Shown in pieces: positions 25,680-34,637 of a stretch of 55,350 bases of DNA; positions within the stretch are counted from its first letter, which is position 1, and every line of letters starts with the position of its first letter. Origin of the DNA: Bacteriovoracaceae bacterium (GTDB lineage: Bacteria > Bdellovibrionota > Bacteriovoracia > Bacteriovoracales > Bacteriovoracaceae); NCBI GenBank assembly GCA_003245675.1, contig QKCN01000096.1:1-55350 (forward strand), read 5' to 3'. Below the pieces are notes generated by a model. That model was not told where the DNA came from. It did no database searches and saw nothing but the letters and a program-made list of their open reading frames with translations. The translations under genes and the position numbers were made by a program.

Positions 25680-27017
25680 ATGGATTTTACAACAATATCC
25701 CCACTCAGCGAAAAAAACATAAACTCGTATAATTATGATTCTTTCTTAGAAGCTGTTGCAAAAATTGGACAACTCGCTCAAGGCCAAAAAGAGTGGCGCG
25801 AACAGACTGTTGGTGAACGCATTCATATGCTCACCGCATTTGCCTCCGCATTAGAGCAAAATATCACCGCTGGTGCTAAGCTCATGGAACAAGAGATGGG
25901 TAAACTGCAGAGTGAAGGAGAAGCTGAAATAAGAAAATGCTTGGTGCTCATTAAACGCTATTTTGAAAATGCTGAAAAATGGTTGAAGCCAGAAGAGCAC
26001 CAAGTTGACGGGATATCACATGAAATCCATTTTGAACCAATTGGCGTTCTATTCTCCATCATGCCTTGGAACTTTCCCTATTGGCAGGTTTTGCGCTTTG
26101 CTATTCCCACCCTTTTAGCAGGCAATACCGTGCTCCTCAAACACGCAGATAATGTATCCGGCACGGCAAATTTTTTAAGCAATTTATTTGCCCAAGCAGG
26201 TCTTTCTCAACTCTTTACTAATACCATTTGTACACATGAGACAGCGGCCCAAATAATATCCCATCCTCTCATTCGCGGAGTCAGCTTCACAGGAAGCGCC
26301 AGAGGGGGGGCGGCCGTAGCAGAGTGCGCGGGAAAGAATCTAAAAAAAGTCATCTTAGAGCTTGGAGGTTCCGATCCCTTTATCGTTCTTGAAGACGCCA
26401 ATATTGATCGATCCGTTGAGGCGGCGGCAATTTCTCGTTTTATGAATGCCGGTCAAGTTTGCATTGCTGCCAAAAGATTATTCGTTCACCAAAAAATCGC
26501 TAATGAATTCATAGTAAAGCTCCAAAAGAAAATCGCCCAAATTGACATGGCCCCTTTAGTAAGTGCTAGTGCACTTTGCACTTTAGAAAATCAATTACAA
26601 GATGCACTGTCGCAAGGAGCGTCAGTTCTTTGCGGAGGGAAAAGAGAAAAGAGACCCGGCTTTTATTTTGAGCCAACGTTACTGCGCGTAGAAAATAATA
26701 ACCCTTCTCTTAAAATTATTTCGGAAGAAGTATTTGGTCCACTAGCACCTATTATTTCTTTTGAAAATATCGAACAAGTTATTGCCATGGCCAATGATCA
26801 CGAACTGGGATTGGGCGCATCTATTTGGAGTGAAAATAATGCCAAGGCAAAACAGATTGCCCAAAGGATAGAAGCGGGAGCAATCTTCATCAATTCGCTA
26901 GTTAAATCAGAACCCCTCATGCCCTTTGGGGGGATCAAAAAGAGTGGATTTGGCAGAGAACTAGGACGCTTTGGATTGCTGGAATTCTGCAATATCAAAA
27001 CATACAATTGCTACTAG
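25680..27017 (+). CDS. NAD(P)-dependent aldehyde dehydrogenase
   Basis: 445 residues from the ATG at 25680, preceded by AAAGGA; an ATG at 25635 would extend it by 15 weakly supported residues. Family motifs: FSIMPWNFPYWQVLRFAIPT (oxyanion Asn region), GVSFTGSARGGAAVAECAGK, VILELGGSDPFIVLED (general-base Glu), NAGQVCIAAKRLFV (catalytic Cys near residue 261), and EEVFGPLAPIISF. Most similar in pattern to succinate-semialdehyde dehydrogenases. Shorter than usual at about 480-500 residues, partly due to the compact coenzyme-domain insertions. The exact substrate is not certain. Confidence 0.9.
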   Translation: MDFTTISPLSEKNINSYNYDSFLEAVAKIGQLAQGQKEWREQTVGERIHMLTAFASALEQNITAGAKLMEQEMGKLQSEGEAEIRKCLVLIKRYFENAEKWLKPEEHQVDGISHEIHFEPIGVLFSIMPWNFPYWQVLRFAIPTLLAGNTVLLKHADNVSGTANFLSNLFAQAGLSQLFTNTICTHETAAQIISHPLIRGVSFTGSARGGAAVAECAGKNLKKVILELGGSDPFIVLEDANIDRSVEAAAISRFMNAGQVCIAAKRLFVHQKIANEFIVKLQKKIAQIDMAPLVSASALCTLENQLQDALSQGASVLCGGKREKRPGFYFEPTLLRVENNNPSLKIISEEVFGPLAPIISFENIEQVIAMANDHELGLGASIWSENNAKAKQIAQRIEAGAIFINSLVKSEPLMPFGGIKKSGFGRELGRFGLLEFCNIKTYNCY

Positions 27018-27019
27018 TT

Positions 27020-28852
27020 TTAATTATTTTCGAATTCTTCTTGAATTTTTTCAAGCTCCGACCAACGCGCATATAAGCGATCTAATTCCGCTTGTGCCTC
27101 TCCCATCTGTTGCGAGAGTGCTTGCAACTTGGTCGCATTACTGAGATTTTCATCGCGTTGACTTTCCTGTGTCAAATTTTCCAGTTTTTCTTCTGCCGCA
27201 AAAATGCTCTCTTCCATGGAATCCCATTCCTGCTGTTCCTTAAAAGAAAACTTTTTCTTTTTGCGATTGACTCGAATATCTTTGCTCTTTTCTTCTACGC
27301 GCACGACTTCGCGTTTTTCTTTGCGTCGCGATTCAATATAAGCTTCCCACTGACGAATATCTGAAAAGACTTCAAGTTCAGGCTCTCCGAACTCGGAGCG
27401 CTCAAAACTAATTATGGTATTAGAAACCTGATCTAAAAAGTAACGATCGTGCGAAACCAAAATAACAGCACCATTAAAATCAGATAAAACCGATTCCAAA
27501 ACATCTAAGGTGGCCATATCCAAATCATTGGTAGGCTCATCCAACACCAGCACATTCGCCTCAATCAGCATTAAGCGAGCAATTAGAAGACGACTTTGTT
27601 CCCCTCCTGAAAGCTTATAAACGGGCATTTCCATTTGTTCAGGACGAAAGAGAAAGCGACTAAGATAGCTCTTTATATGAACTCGATTACCGCGAAAATC
27701 CACATGGTCCCCTTGGGGACAAAGACATTTTTCTAAACTGAGATCGACGTCTAAACTTTCGCGATTCTGCTCAAAATAGGCAATTTTCAAATCATCAGCA
27801 TGTAGCACACTGCCTGTGTCGGGTGCGAGGTTTTTGCTGAGAATTTTAATCAAAGTTGTTTTCCCACAACCATTATTCCCTAAAAGACCTAGACGCGTTT
27901 TAGGACTTATCAAAAAATCCACTGCCGGAATAATTTTTTTCTCACCAAAGGCTTTAGAAACTTCTTTAAGCTCAATGAGCTTTTTAGGATTTTTTTCCGC
28001 TTCTTGGAAATCAATTTTGGCAACAAAACTCATATTTCTTTTAGAAGTAACATCCACTTGTTCAGCAAGTTCATGGGCCCGCTGAATCCGCGCCCGCTGT
28101 TTTGTGCCCCTAGCCTTAACGCCACTGCGCAACCAATCAGTCTCACGGCGCAAGGTATTGCGCATGCGATCTTCCTGACGTTGCTGAATTTCCATTATCT
28201 CTTCTTTGCGCGTTAAATACTGAAGATAATCCCCTTTAACCTTCATCAATCCCTGAGGCAGTCGACGATCAAGTTCCATAATATGATTAGAAACTCGCTG
28301 CAAGAACAAACGATCATGGGTGATGATCAATGTTGCAAAACGACTTTGCGCCAAAAATCGCTCCAACCACATAATACTTTCCACATCCAGATGGTTGGTC
28401 GGCTCATCCAGCAAAAATAAATCCGGTCCCTTGATCAGTTCTCGCCCTAAAGCAACGCGTTTTTTTTGTCCTCCAGAGAGTAATTTTATTTGTTCATGAA
28501 GGATTTCGGAAAGTTCTAATTTTGAGGCCATTTCTCGAACTTGAGATTCAATTTCCCACTGTTCACCTTTGCCTTGCATACCTTCTTGCAGTGTTGAAAA
28601 GACTGTTGCCTCAGCTTGAAAAGAAGGAACTTGCTCTAAAAAAGCAATTTTCAATCCGCCCGCCAAAGAAAGATTACCTCCATCCAAAGGCTCGATACCG
28701 GCCAAAATTTTCAACAAGGTCGATTTCCCTGCCCCATTAGGCCCAATCAAACCAATGCGCTCTGACGATTCAATAGAAAAGCTTAAACTCGAAAATAAAT
28801 TCTGCAGCCCGAAAGATTTACTCAGTTCATAGGCGTTGACTAAAATGCTCAT
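27020..28852 (-). CDS. uup: ABC-F ATPase, Uup-like
   Basis: 610 residues with two ABC ATPase cassettes in one chain and no membrane segment. First cassette: GPNGAGKST, LSGGQKKRVALGREL, LFLLDEPTNHLD. Second: GNNGCGKTTLIK, LSGGEQSRLLIARLM, LVLDEPTNDLD. A charged C-terminal coiled coil (about residues 530-610) is typical of Uup rather than EttA or ABCF resistance proteins. Uup-type proteins act at the ribosome/DNA interface. Its start overlaps the agmatinase stop by four bases (ATGA), so the two are translationally coupled, an odd pairing since their roles are unrelated. Confidence 0.92.
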   Translation of the reverse strand: MSILVNAYELSKSFGLQNLFSSLSFSIESSERIGLIGPNGAGKSTLLKILAGIEPLDGGNLSLAGGLKIAFLEQVPSFQAEATVFSTLQEGMQGKGEQWEIESQVREMASKLELSEILHEQIKLLSGGQKKRVALGRELIKGPDLFLLDEPTNHLDVESIMWLERFLAQSRFATLIITHDRLFLQRVSNHIMELDRRLPQGLMKVKGDYLQYLTRKEEIMEIQQRQEDRMRNTLRRETDWLRSGVKARGTKQRARIQRAHELAEQVDVTSKRNMSFVAKIDFQEAEKNPKKLIELKEVSKAFGEKKIIPAVDFLISPKTRLGLLGNNGCGKTTLIKILSKNLAPDTGSVLHADDLKIAYFEQNRESLDVDLSLEKCLCPQGDHVDFRGNRVHIKSYLSRFLFRPEQMEMPVYKLSGGEQSRLLIARLMLIEANVLVLDEPTNDLDMATLDVLESVLSDFNGAVILVSHDRYFLDQVSNTIISFERSEFGEPELEVFSDIRQWEAYIESRRKEKREVVRVEEKSKDIRVNRKKKKFSFKEQQEWDSMEESIFAAEEKLENLTQESQRDENLSNATKLQALSQQMGEAQAELDRLYARWSELEKIQEEFENN

Positions 28853-29901
28853 GACATCCTTTCTATTTTCTTTTGCGAAGCAAGCATTGCCCCTGTCATT
28901 TTATAGAGCATACGCATGCCGACATTAGCATCCCACTCATCCCATTTATTAAAACTAGGCGCCACTTCGACTAAATCAAATCCCACGATCGTTCTTCCAC
29001 TGGCAACAATTTTTTGGAAAACGAGTAGAATTTCATTAAAATCTAAGCCGCCAGGAACGGCCGTTCCAGTATGAGGACAAAAACGGGGGTCAAGTCCATC
29101 AATATCAAACGAAATATAAACCTCATTCGGTAATTTTTCGATTATTTCAGATGCAATGGAATCAAAGCTCTCACCTTGCAGTTTGCGCTTTTGAATGTGG
29201 TAATCAAAAAAGGTTTCAATCTTCTCGTGCTGACGATTAAACTCAAATTCTTCCTCACAAAAGTCGCGAATTCCCATCTGCACGAGTTTAGAAACGGCTG
29301 GAATTTCAGCCATCACATTATACATAATTGAAGCATGAGAATATTCAAATCCCATATAAGCTTGACGCGTATCAGAGTGAGCATCAATATGCAAAACGCC
29401 CATTTGGGGGTACTTTTCGGCATAAGCTTTTATTGCCCCCAAAGGAGTAGAGTGATCGCCTCCAACGACAATAGGACTCTTTCCTTTGTTTAGAAGATCT
29501 TTACTCCAATCATACACGAGCTGATTGATTTCACTTGAAAGCTTGTTCACTTCTTGCAATTTTTTTTGCAAGGAACCACTGATTTTTATTTCGCTCTCAT
29601 CAGCATTAATAATTTTTTCCGCGAGCTTCCGACCACGCTTATTAGCTTCGTGAATAAAAGCACTTTCGTGGGCCATAAAAAGACCTACTTTATATGCCTT
29701 TTGATATTCCAAATCATAAAAATCAATTTGGGGGCTTGCATTTAAAATTGCCTTTGGACCTTTTGCAGTCCCTGTGCGATATGAAGTGGTTACTTCCCAA
29801 GGAATAGGAAGATAAACAACCTGAGCATCAACCTCTTTAAAAGGAAGACCAAAAATACCATCGTCAGCAACTGCTTTACCATTTGGATCAAAATCAGACA
29901 T
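28849..29901 (-). CDS. speB: agmatinase/arginase-family ureohydrolase
   Basis: 350 residues. All three metal-binding signatures are present: VVGGDHSTPLG, LHIDAHSDTRQAYMG and SFDIDGLDPRFCP with PGGL following. These ligate two Mn ions that activate water to split a guanidino group, giving urea and, for agmatine, putrescine. The N-terminal 120 residues are longer than in E. coli SpeB, closer to archaeal/bacterial agmatinase-type members. Substrate choice between agmatine, arginine or another guanidino compound cannot be read from the motifs alone. It is coupled to uup downstream. Confidence 0.88.
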   Translation of the reverse strand: MSDFDPNGKAVADDGIFGLPFKEVDAQVVYLPIPWEVTTSYRTGTAKGPKAILNASPQIDFYDLEYQKAYKVGLFMAHESAFIHEANKRGRKLAEKIINADESEIKISGSLQKKLQEVNKLSSEINQLVYDWSKDLLNKGKSPIVVGGDHSTPLGAIKAYAEKYPQMGVLHIDAHSDTRQAYMGFEYSHASIMYNVMAEIPAVSKLVQMGIRDFCEEEFEFNRQHEKIETFFDYHIQKRKLQGESFDSIASEIIEKLPNEVYISFDIDGLDPRFCPHTGTAVPGGLDFNEILLVFQKIVASGRTIVGFDLVEVAPSFNKWDEWDANVGMRMLYKMTGAMLASQKKIERMS

Positions 29902-29950
29902 AGCGACATCCTCAATATGTTAAAGAAAACAGCATAGTAAATTTAAAAGA

Positions 29951-31234
29951 TTAGTCAACTTGAGAAAGCTGAAAGAGAGAGTTTTCATCCCAAGGGAAGA
30001 TATTTATTTTCCCATATTCGATCGCTTCAGGCTCTCCTAAAAAATCAAAAAGACGAGAAACAAAATGATCTTGAAAGCGACGCGCTCGACTCGTTTGCGA
30101 GCTAGGGTTAATAATGGCAAAGGGAATTTCTCCATTCACAGTCTCTAGTAGCCCCCCAAGTGACGAAGCAAGACGCAAAGTCCCCGTTTTCATAAAAACG
30201 GCCTGACTGGTGGCAGGATAAGCTTCTAAACGGTCCCCCACGCTTCCGAGGTCAAGCCCTCCACTTAGCGCCAGTATATCTTCCAAGCGAAAGCCCTTCA
30301 AGGCCACTGCATGGGAAAGTTTCTTCAATAGACGTACAATCACGGAACAGGTTGCCAAATTATCAAAGCGCGCCCCCTCTTCTAACCAAGGAAGCCCTGA
30401 CCCGTTGGAAAAAGAAATTTCATCTAGCGCAAATCCATGTAACTGCAAAAAATTTTCAAAGGGAACAAGCCGGTCGACTTCATCGAATAAATTTTGAGCG
30501 ATAAGATTACTAGAACGCACATTCATATTTTTTAAAATTTGATAAAGCGGTTTAGACTCATGAAAAAGAACTTTGCGATGCTCTGAGTTTAATGGATTTT
30601 CCTCAATATAAGAGACGAACTTTGTCTTCATCCTCGGAAAATCAAACTCCAGATTCAGCCCTTCTTTAGAAGCAAAACGCTTCATTCCATTAAAATAATT
30701 TTCCAAAAAATTTTTGTTTTTCTCCGTGTTGAAATAAACTTCCAAGCGCTCCTGAACTTGTTCTGGACGAATTGGCTCAAATTTACTTTGAGGAAGATCG
30801 TAAAAGAGAAAAGAAGAATCGAAAGAAACCACATCAAAATCGCTGTAGCCTAATAAATTTAGTGAGTTAAGAAGTAGAAATAATTTTTCTTCCTGAATAT
30901 AGGGATCAAATCCTGCAGAAAGATGAAGGTGTCTCTTCTCTTCGTCAATTGTAATCTGCCAGCGATAAGTTTTGTTAAGATCGAGCAAGCTCACCACTTG
31001 AAAAGTAGTAAAAAGCTTGGTCAAAGACGCAATGGGAAGAAGCTTATCCTTATTCTGCCCCACAATTTCGCCGCGCATATCTTGGTAACAAAAACTCTGT
31101 TCTTCTGGGGGATTCAGCCCATAATCAGCGATGAGTGAGCGAAACTCCTCCGTGATCTTCTCCGTTGCTGCAGAAGAAAACGAGAACAGTCCCGTAAACA
31201 AAAATAGGATAATGGCCCATTTTACCTGTTTCAT
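29951..31234 (-). CDS. dacB: PBP4-type D-alanyl-D-alanine carboxypeptidase/endopeptidase
   Basis: 427 residues with a signal peptide. Active-site motifs of family S13: IASLTKL (Ser70, Lys73 counted from this start), SSNLIAQNLF (SxN) and FMKTGTLRL (KTG). DacB-type enzymes trim D-Ala and cleave cross-links in peptidoglycan from the periplasmic side. For a predator-like bacterium this class also reshapes prey wall, but nothing here shows secretion beyond the periplasm. It is slightly shorter than E. coli DacB. It diverges from the papain-like gene with 126 bases between starts. Confidence 0.9.
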   Translation of the reverse strand: MKQVKWAIILFLFTGLFSFSSAATEKITEEFRSLIADYGLNPPEEQSFCYQDMRGEIVGQNKDKLLPIASLTKLFTTFQVVSLLDLNKTYRWQITIDEEKRHLHLSAGFDPYIQEEKLFLLLNSLNLLGYSDFDVVSFDSSFLFYDLPQSKFEPIRPEQVQERLEVYFNTEKNKNFLENYFNGMKRFASKEGLNLEFDFPRMKTKFVSYIEENPLNSEHRKVLFHESKPLYQILKNMNVRSSNLIAQNLFDEVDRLVPFENFLQLHGFALDEISFSNGSGLPWLEEGARFDNLATCSVIVRLLKKLSHAVALKGFRLEDILALSGGLDLGSVGDRLEAYPATSQAVFMKTGTLRLASSLGGLLETVNGEIPFAIINPSSQTSRARRFQDHFVSRLFDFLGEPEAIEYGKINIFPWDENSLFQLSQVD

Positions 31235-31360
31235 AGTCGCAAGAGAGTAGGAGAAATATTACAAGAGGTCAAATCTCACTACTGGACAAATTCCGCCCAA
31301 TTGGATTTTAATGACTTAGCAACAGAAATTATCACGACTAGTATGAGAAAAGGACAAATT

Positions 31361-32731
31361 ATGAAGACCATTTTGATTTGCTTTATGATCATCTTTCCCC
31401 TAATTGGACAAGCAAAGATACTAAAAGCATCTTCGCAATCCGAAACAACAGATGCAAACTTCATCCTCATGTCACTAGAGCAAAGTCTTCTTCCCTATGC
31501 CAGCGATACTGAAAAGCAGATTGAAAAAATAGAAGAAAGGCCAAAAGACGAAAAGATTTCTAAAAAAGCAGTAACTCCTTCTCCGACAGCAGCGCCGACC
31601 CCAACGCCAAAGGCCGTCGTTACCCCCGAAAAGCTCTCCCAAGGGGAAGAATACGTCTTAAATGCGTTAAAGAGAAATCGCGAGCGCTTAAAAAAAATAA
31701 GAGAACAAGAAAAAGGCAGCACGGCACCTGTCCAAGAACAAGAAAGTGACAGCCTTTTTGAAAAATTTCAACGAGAAGAAAAAAGAATGCGCCAAGAGGT
31801 CTACGACACCCATCAAAAATGGCAAGACGAACTCGCCAACAAACAAAAAGAATGGTCGCGGGCCGAAAAAGAGTTCTTAAGTAAATTGGATCAATACAAA
31901 GAAAACCTTTTCAACTTAGAAGATTTAGAAAAAGAAAAAATACCAGCACTAGCTGCAGCTCGCCCGCTTAGCAGCGGAAATATTCCACAAGAAAATCTCA
32001 GCTCGTTAATGAGTCTCAATCTCAAGGCCAAAATGGTCGCTGGAGCGAAAGACGCTCCAATTCGCGATCAAGGAACACGACCAACCTGCGCGGCATTTGC
32101 GGCCATTCACGCTATTGAAATATTACTTGCAGGAAATGGCATAGATGAAAATCTTTCAGAACAGTTTTTCTATTGGGCCTCCAAACCCCAATGTCAAACA
32201 AGTCCCTGCTCCTCTAAAGGATCTTGGGTTGAAAGTGGATTTCTTTTCACACAACAAGAAGGACTCATCCCGTCTGAAAATTCCTGTCCCTACGATGCTC
32301 AACAAAAAAATAATAATGACACCCAAATTCCTCTAGCCAGCTCCTGTCAAAGAGGGAAAGTGGCCGTTAATAAGTACAAAAAGCTCAAAACACTCAAACA
32401 AGTGCTGGCCGCACTTGAAGCGGGAACACCAGTGGTAGCAGGCTTTCAACTTTCAGAAAACTTTTTTAGAAATAAAGGGCTGGTGCTACTTAAAGATGCT
32501 GGTGGAATTTCTGGAAAAACTCACGCGCAAGGTCATGCCATTACTCTCGTCGGCTTTATGGAATTACCTAAAAAATTACAGGCGAGCGAGGGCAAGGTTT
32601 GCTTTATCACGGCGAATAGCTGGGGACTTGGCTGGGGCAAAGGAGGGCATGCTTGTCTCTCTGAGAACTGGGCCAAAAAATATGCCTACCGCCTCCCCTT
32701 TATTGCGGTGGAAGCGGTAGACTATCGCTAG
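31361..32731 (+). CDS. exported papain-like (C1) cysteine protease with helical pro-region
   Basis: 456 residues from the ATG at 31361, which follows AAAGGA and begins a signal peptide. Order: signal peptide (1-18); Pro/Thr-rich linker (about 71-90); highly charged helical/coiled region (about 95-200); then a C1 domain. Catalytic residues are in place: Gln237 in RDQGTRPTCAAF, Cys243, His392 in GHAITLVGFM and Asn419 in TANSWGLGWGKGGHACLSE. Extra cysteines (for example QCQTSPC) suggest disulphides. C1 peptidases cleave proteins; an exported one with a long N-terminal helical region could be kept inactive until processed. This is the first of a run of exported proteins. Substrate and destination are unknown. 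Confidence 0.88.
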   Translation: MKTILICFMIIFPLIGQAKILKASSQSETTDANFILMSLEQSLLPYASDTEKQIEKIEERPKDEKISKKAVTPSPTAAPTPTPKAVVTPEKLSQGEEYVLNALKRNRERLKKIREQEKGSTAPVQEQESDSLFEKFQREEKRMRQEVYDTHQKWQDELANKQKEWSRAEKEFLSKLDQYKENLFNLEDLEKEKIPALAAARPLSSGNIPQENLSSLMSLNLKAKMVAGAKDAPIRDQGTRPTCAAFAAIHAIEILLAGNGIDENLSEQFFYWASKPQCQTSPCSSKGSWVESGFLFTQQEGLIPSENSCPYDAQQKNNNDTQIPLASSCQRGKVAVNKYKKLKTLKQVLAALEAGTPVVAGFQLSENFFRNKGLVLLKDAGGISGKTHAQGHAITLVGFMELPKKLQASEGKVCFITANSWGLGWGKGGHACLSENWAKKYAYRLPFIAVEAVDYR

Positions 32732-32734
32732 AAA

Positions 32735-33379
32735 CTAAGAATCAAAACGGAAGGAAAGGCTCAACACAAGGGCCTTTACTTCCTGCTCTTTGTAATACTC
32801 AAAATAAGCTTCATTATACTCATTGGTAGAGGGGCTTGTTCCCTCTTCATCAATGTCCATTTTGGCGTAAACATATTCGAGATTTAAATTCCATTGAGGT
32901 CCCATAATAATCCCAACCCCAAATTTATATCCCATATTGCCTGAAAAAGTTCCGTCTTGGTTATGATCACCACTATCTGATAGCTTATTTAAAAATCCAT
33001 AACCAAGCCACAGCCGCAAAGGAATAGCAGACGGCTGGTATCCTAAAATTCCCGAAAGCTGCATGAAGCTAAACTTCCTTTCAATATCAGAATCATCTAT
33101 ACCATTATATCCTTGCCCCTCTCCGGAAAAAGAAGACATCATAAGATCGGCACCCCAATAGATACTTCCCATATTGATGCCGGCTTTGGCACCATATATA
33201 AATCCTTTCATTTCAAACCAAGTATCTTCGGGGGTGCTCGCTCCAGCTTCCGGCTTTTCCACATCTTGCTGACAATCAGCAAAACCATATCCCAAATAGG
33301 GTTCCACGAAAAAAGGGGCTGCTGATGCAGAGAAGGATACAACAAATAAGACAATTAAAATCAATATGCTTTTCATCAT
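32735..33379 (-). CDS. small outer-membrane barrel protein
   Basis: 214 residues with a signal peptide ending near ASA. The mature sequence alternates residues in about eight strands (FIYGAKAGINMGSIYWGADL, YKFGVGIIMGPQWNLNLEYV) separated by polar turns, and ends in LSLSFRFDS, close to the usual aromatic C-terminal strand. Resembles OmpW/OmpA-type eight-strand barrels. Function unknown. It is followed, seven bases away, by another barrel in the opposite gene order (33387-33842 is upstream on this strand), so the two probably form an operon. Confidence 0.68.
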   Translation of the reverse strand: MMKSILILIVLFVVSFSASAAPFFVEPYLGYGFADCQQDVEKPEAGASTPEDTWFEMKGFIYGAKAGINMGSIYWGADLMMSSFSGEGQGYNGIDDSDIERKFSFMQLSGILGYQPSAIPLRLWLGYGFLNKLSDSGDHNQDGTFSGNMGYKFGVGIIMGPQWNLNLEYVYAKMDIDEEGTSPSTNEYNEAYFEYYKEQEVKALVLSLSFRFDS

Positions 33380-33386
33380 GTTGCTC

Positions 33387-33842
33387 CTAAAAAATTACCG
33401 AGATCTGAAACTGTAAAACAGCACGATCGTATTTTAAAAATTTATAATAACCCAAAGAATACTCTACACGGTTTACAAGCCGCCCAAGGGCCCCTCCAAC
33501 TCGCCAAGCACTGTCATCAACTCCGTTATAGAACCGGGAGGAGCGGCTGAAACGGGCCATTCCAAAATATTGTCCGAATAAATACTTAGCTCCAACGCCA
33601 TAAGTATATTCTTTGAATGTCACGTCTTTATCGATGAATTTAATGCGATAGATGTCCGTATCAAAATGAATATGCGGGATAAAAGGCTCAAAATTAAATT
33701 GCGCAGCAATTCCTCCTCCCACAGAACCATTCATTGGTGTGGTGGTTTGCCACATCGAATGCGCATTCACATCAAAATTAATAAAACGCCCCCAGGCAAG
33801 AGACGGCAAAAGAACAAGAAATGCAAAAAATAAATTCTTCAT
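33387..33842 (-). CDS. small outer-membrane barrel protein
   Basis: 151 residues with a signal peptide (cleavage after WG, near residue 18). Aromatic/glycine alternation (YTYGVGAKYLFGQYFGMARF, YSLGYYKFLKYDRAVLQFQI) is typical of a six- to eight-strand barrel and it ends in VIF, a fitting terminal strand. It lies between the transglutaminase-like lipoprotein (8 bases before it) and the larger barrel (7 bases after). The tight spacing suggests a three-gene transcript for an envelope-associated system. Family unknown. Confidence 0.65.
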   Translation of the reverse strand: MKNLFFAFLVLLPSLAWGRFINFDVNAHSMWQTTTPMNGSVGGGIAAQFNFEPFIPHIHFDTDIYRIKFIDKDVTFKEYTYGVGAKYLFGQYFGMARFSRSSRFYNGVDDSAWRVGGALGRLVNRVEYSLGYYKFLKYDRAVLQFQISVIF

Positions 33843-33850
33843 GTCGCCCC

Positions 33851-34498
33851 CTAAAGTCGTTCCTCATAATCTTCTATATAATCGTAACCACCAACATCAG
33901 GAACATGGCCAGTCTGTGCAGCAAAAGTCGCCGCTGTTTGATAAAAGTAAACATCTCTGTACCAATAGGTAACTGTTCCATCTTGGAATGATCCTGAATC
34001 CCAAGTTGTATCAATGTGGTACCATGCACCATTATCATAAACTGCATTCCACATGTGATTATTAGCGGTGGAACCAGTAACACAAGCAACTCGCAAATTG
34101 GCCATTTTTGCCATAACTTGAAATAAGATGGCATAGCCTGCACAAACAGTTTGTCTTCTTCTTAAAACTTCCATGGGAAAAGTCGGTGGATACTCCCCGT
34201 CAGCATCGTAATGAGTGTGATCGTAAAAAATATGGACAGAAATCCAATCATGAAGAATTTTAGCTTTTTCTCTAGTCGTTGAAGCATCCTCAACCAGATA
34301 ATCCACCAATTCCTGCAATGCTTCTTCCGTTGGGTGATAACGAACATTGTACTCTAAATAAGCGGGAACATCTTTAACTCTGGCGTCGACATCATCATAA
34401 GAAGACCCCAATTCATCTTCCATATTATAAGGAGCGAGTTGGTCAATCTTGCCACAAGAAAGCAGAGTCAAAACGAAAAGAAACAAAAGCTTTTTCAT
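33851..34498 (-). CDS. transglutaminase-like lipoprotein
   Basis: 215 residues from the ATG at 34498 preceded by GAGAGG. The signal ends in a lipobox (LTLLSC, lipid Cys at residue 15). A transglutaminase-like core is visible: AKILHDWISVHIFYD (the early helix), RQTVCAGYAILFQVMAK (Cys119), NNHMWNAV (His148) and WYHIDTTWD (Asp163), the complete Cys-His-Asp triad. Such domains act as cysteine proteases or transamidases. Being tethered to a membrane and first in line with two barrels, it may process or attach an envelope protein; this is inference. The triad order and spacing make the fold assignment fairly safe. Confidence 0.85.
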   Translation of the reverse strand: MKKLLFLFVLTLLSCGKIDQLAPYNMEDELGSSYDDVDARVKDVPAYLEYNVRYHPTEEALQELVDYLVEDASTTREKAKILHDWISVHIFYDHTHYDADGEYPPTFPMEVLRRRQTVCAGYAILFQVMAKMANLRVACVTGSTANNHMWNAVYDNGAWYHIDTTWDSGSFQDGTVTYWYRDVYFYQTAATFAAQTGHVPDVGGYDYIEDYEERL

Positions 34499-34637
34499 CA
34501 GAACCTCTCTATTAATATTTTTGAGAGGATATTGAAGCACTAAAACAATGGGTCGACAAGAAAAGGCCGAAAAACACAAGTTTTATGAGTAAATTGCTAG
34601 CAATTTTGTACTAAGGATAGATAAGGACAAAGAGGAC

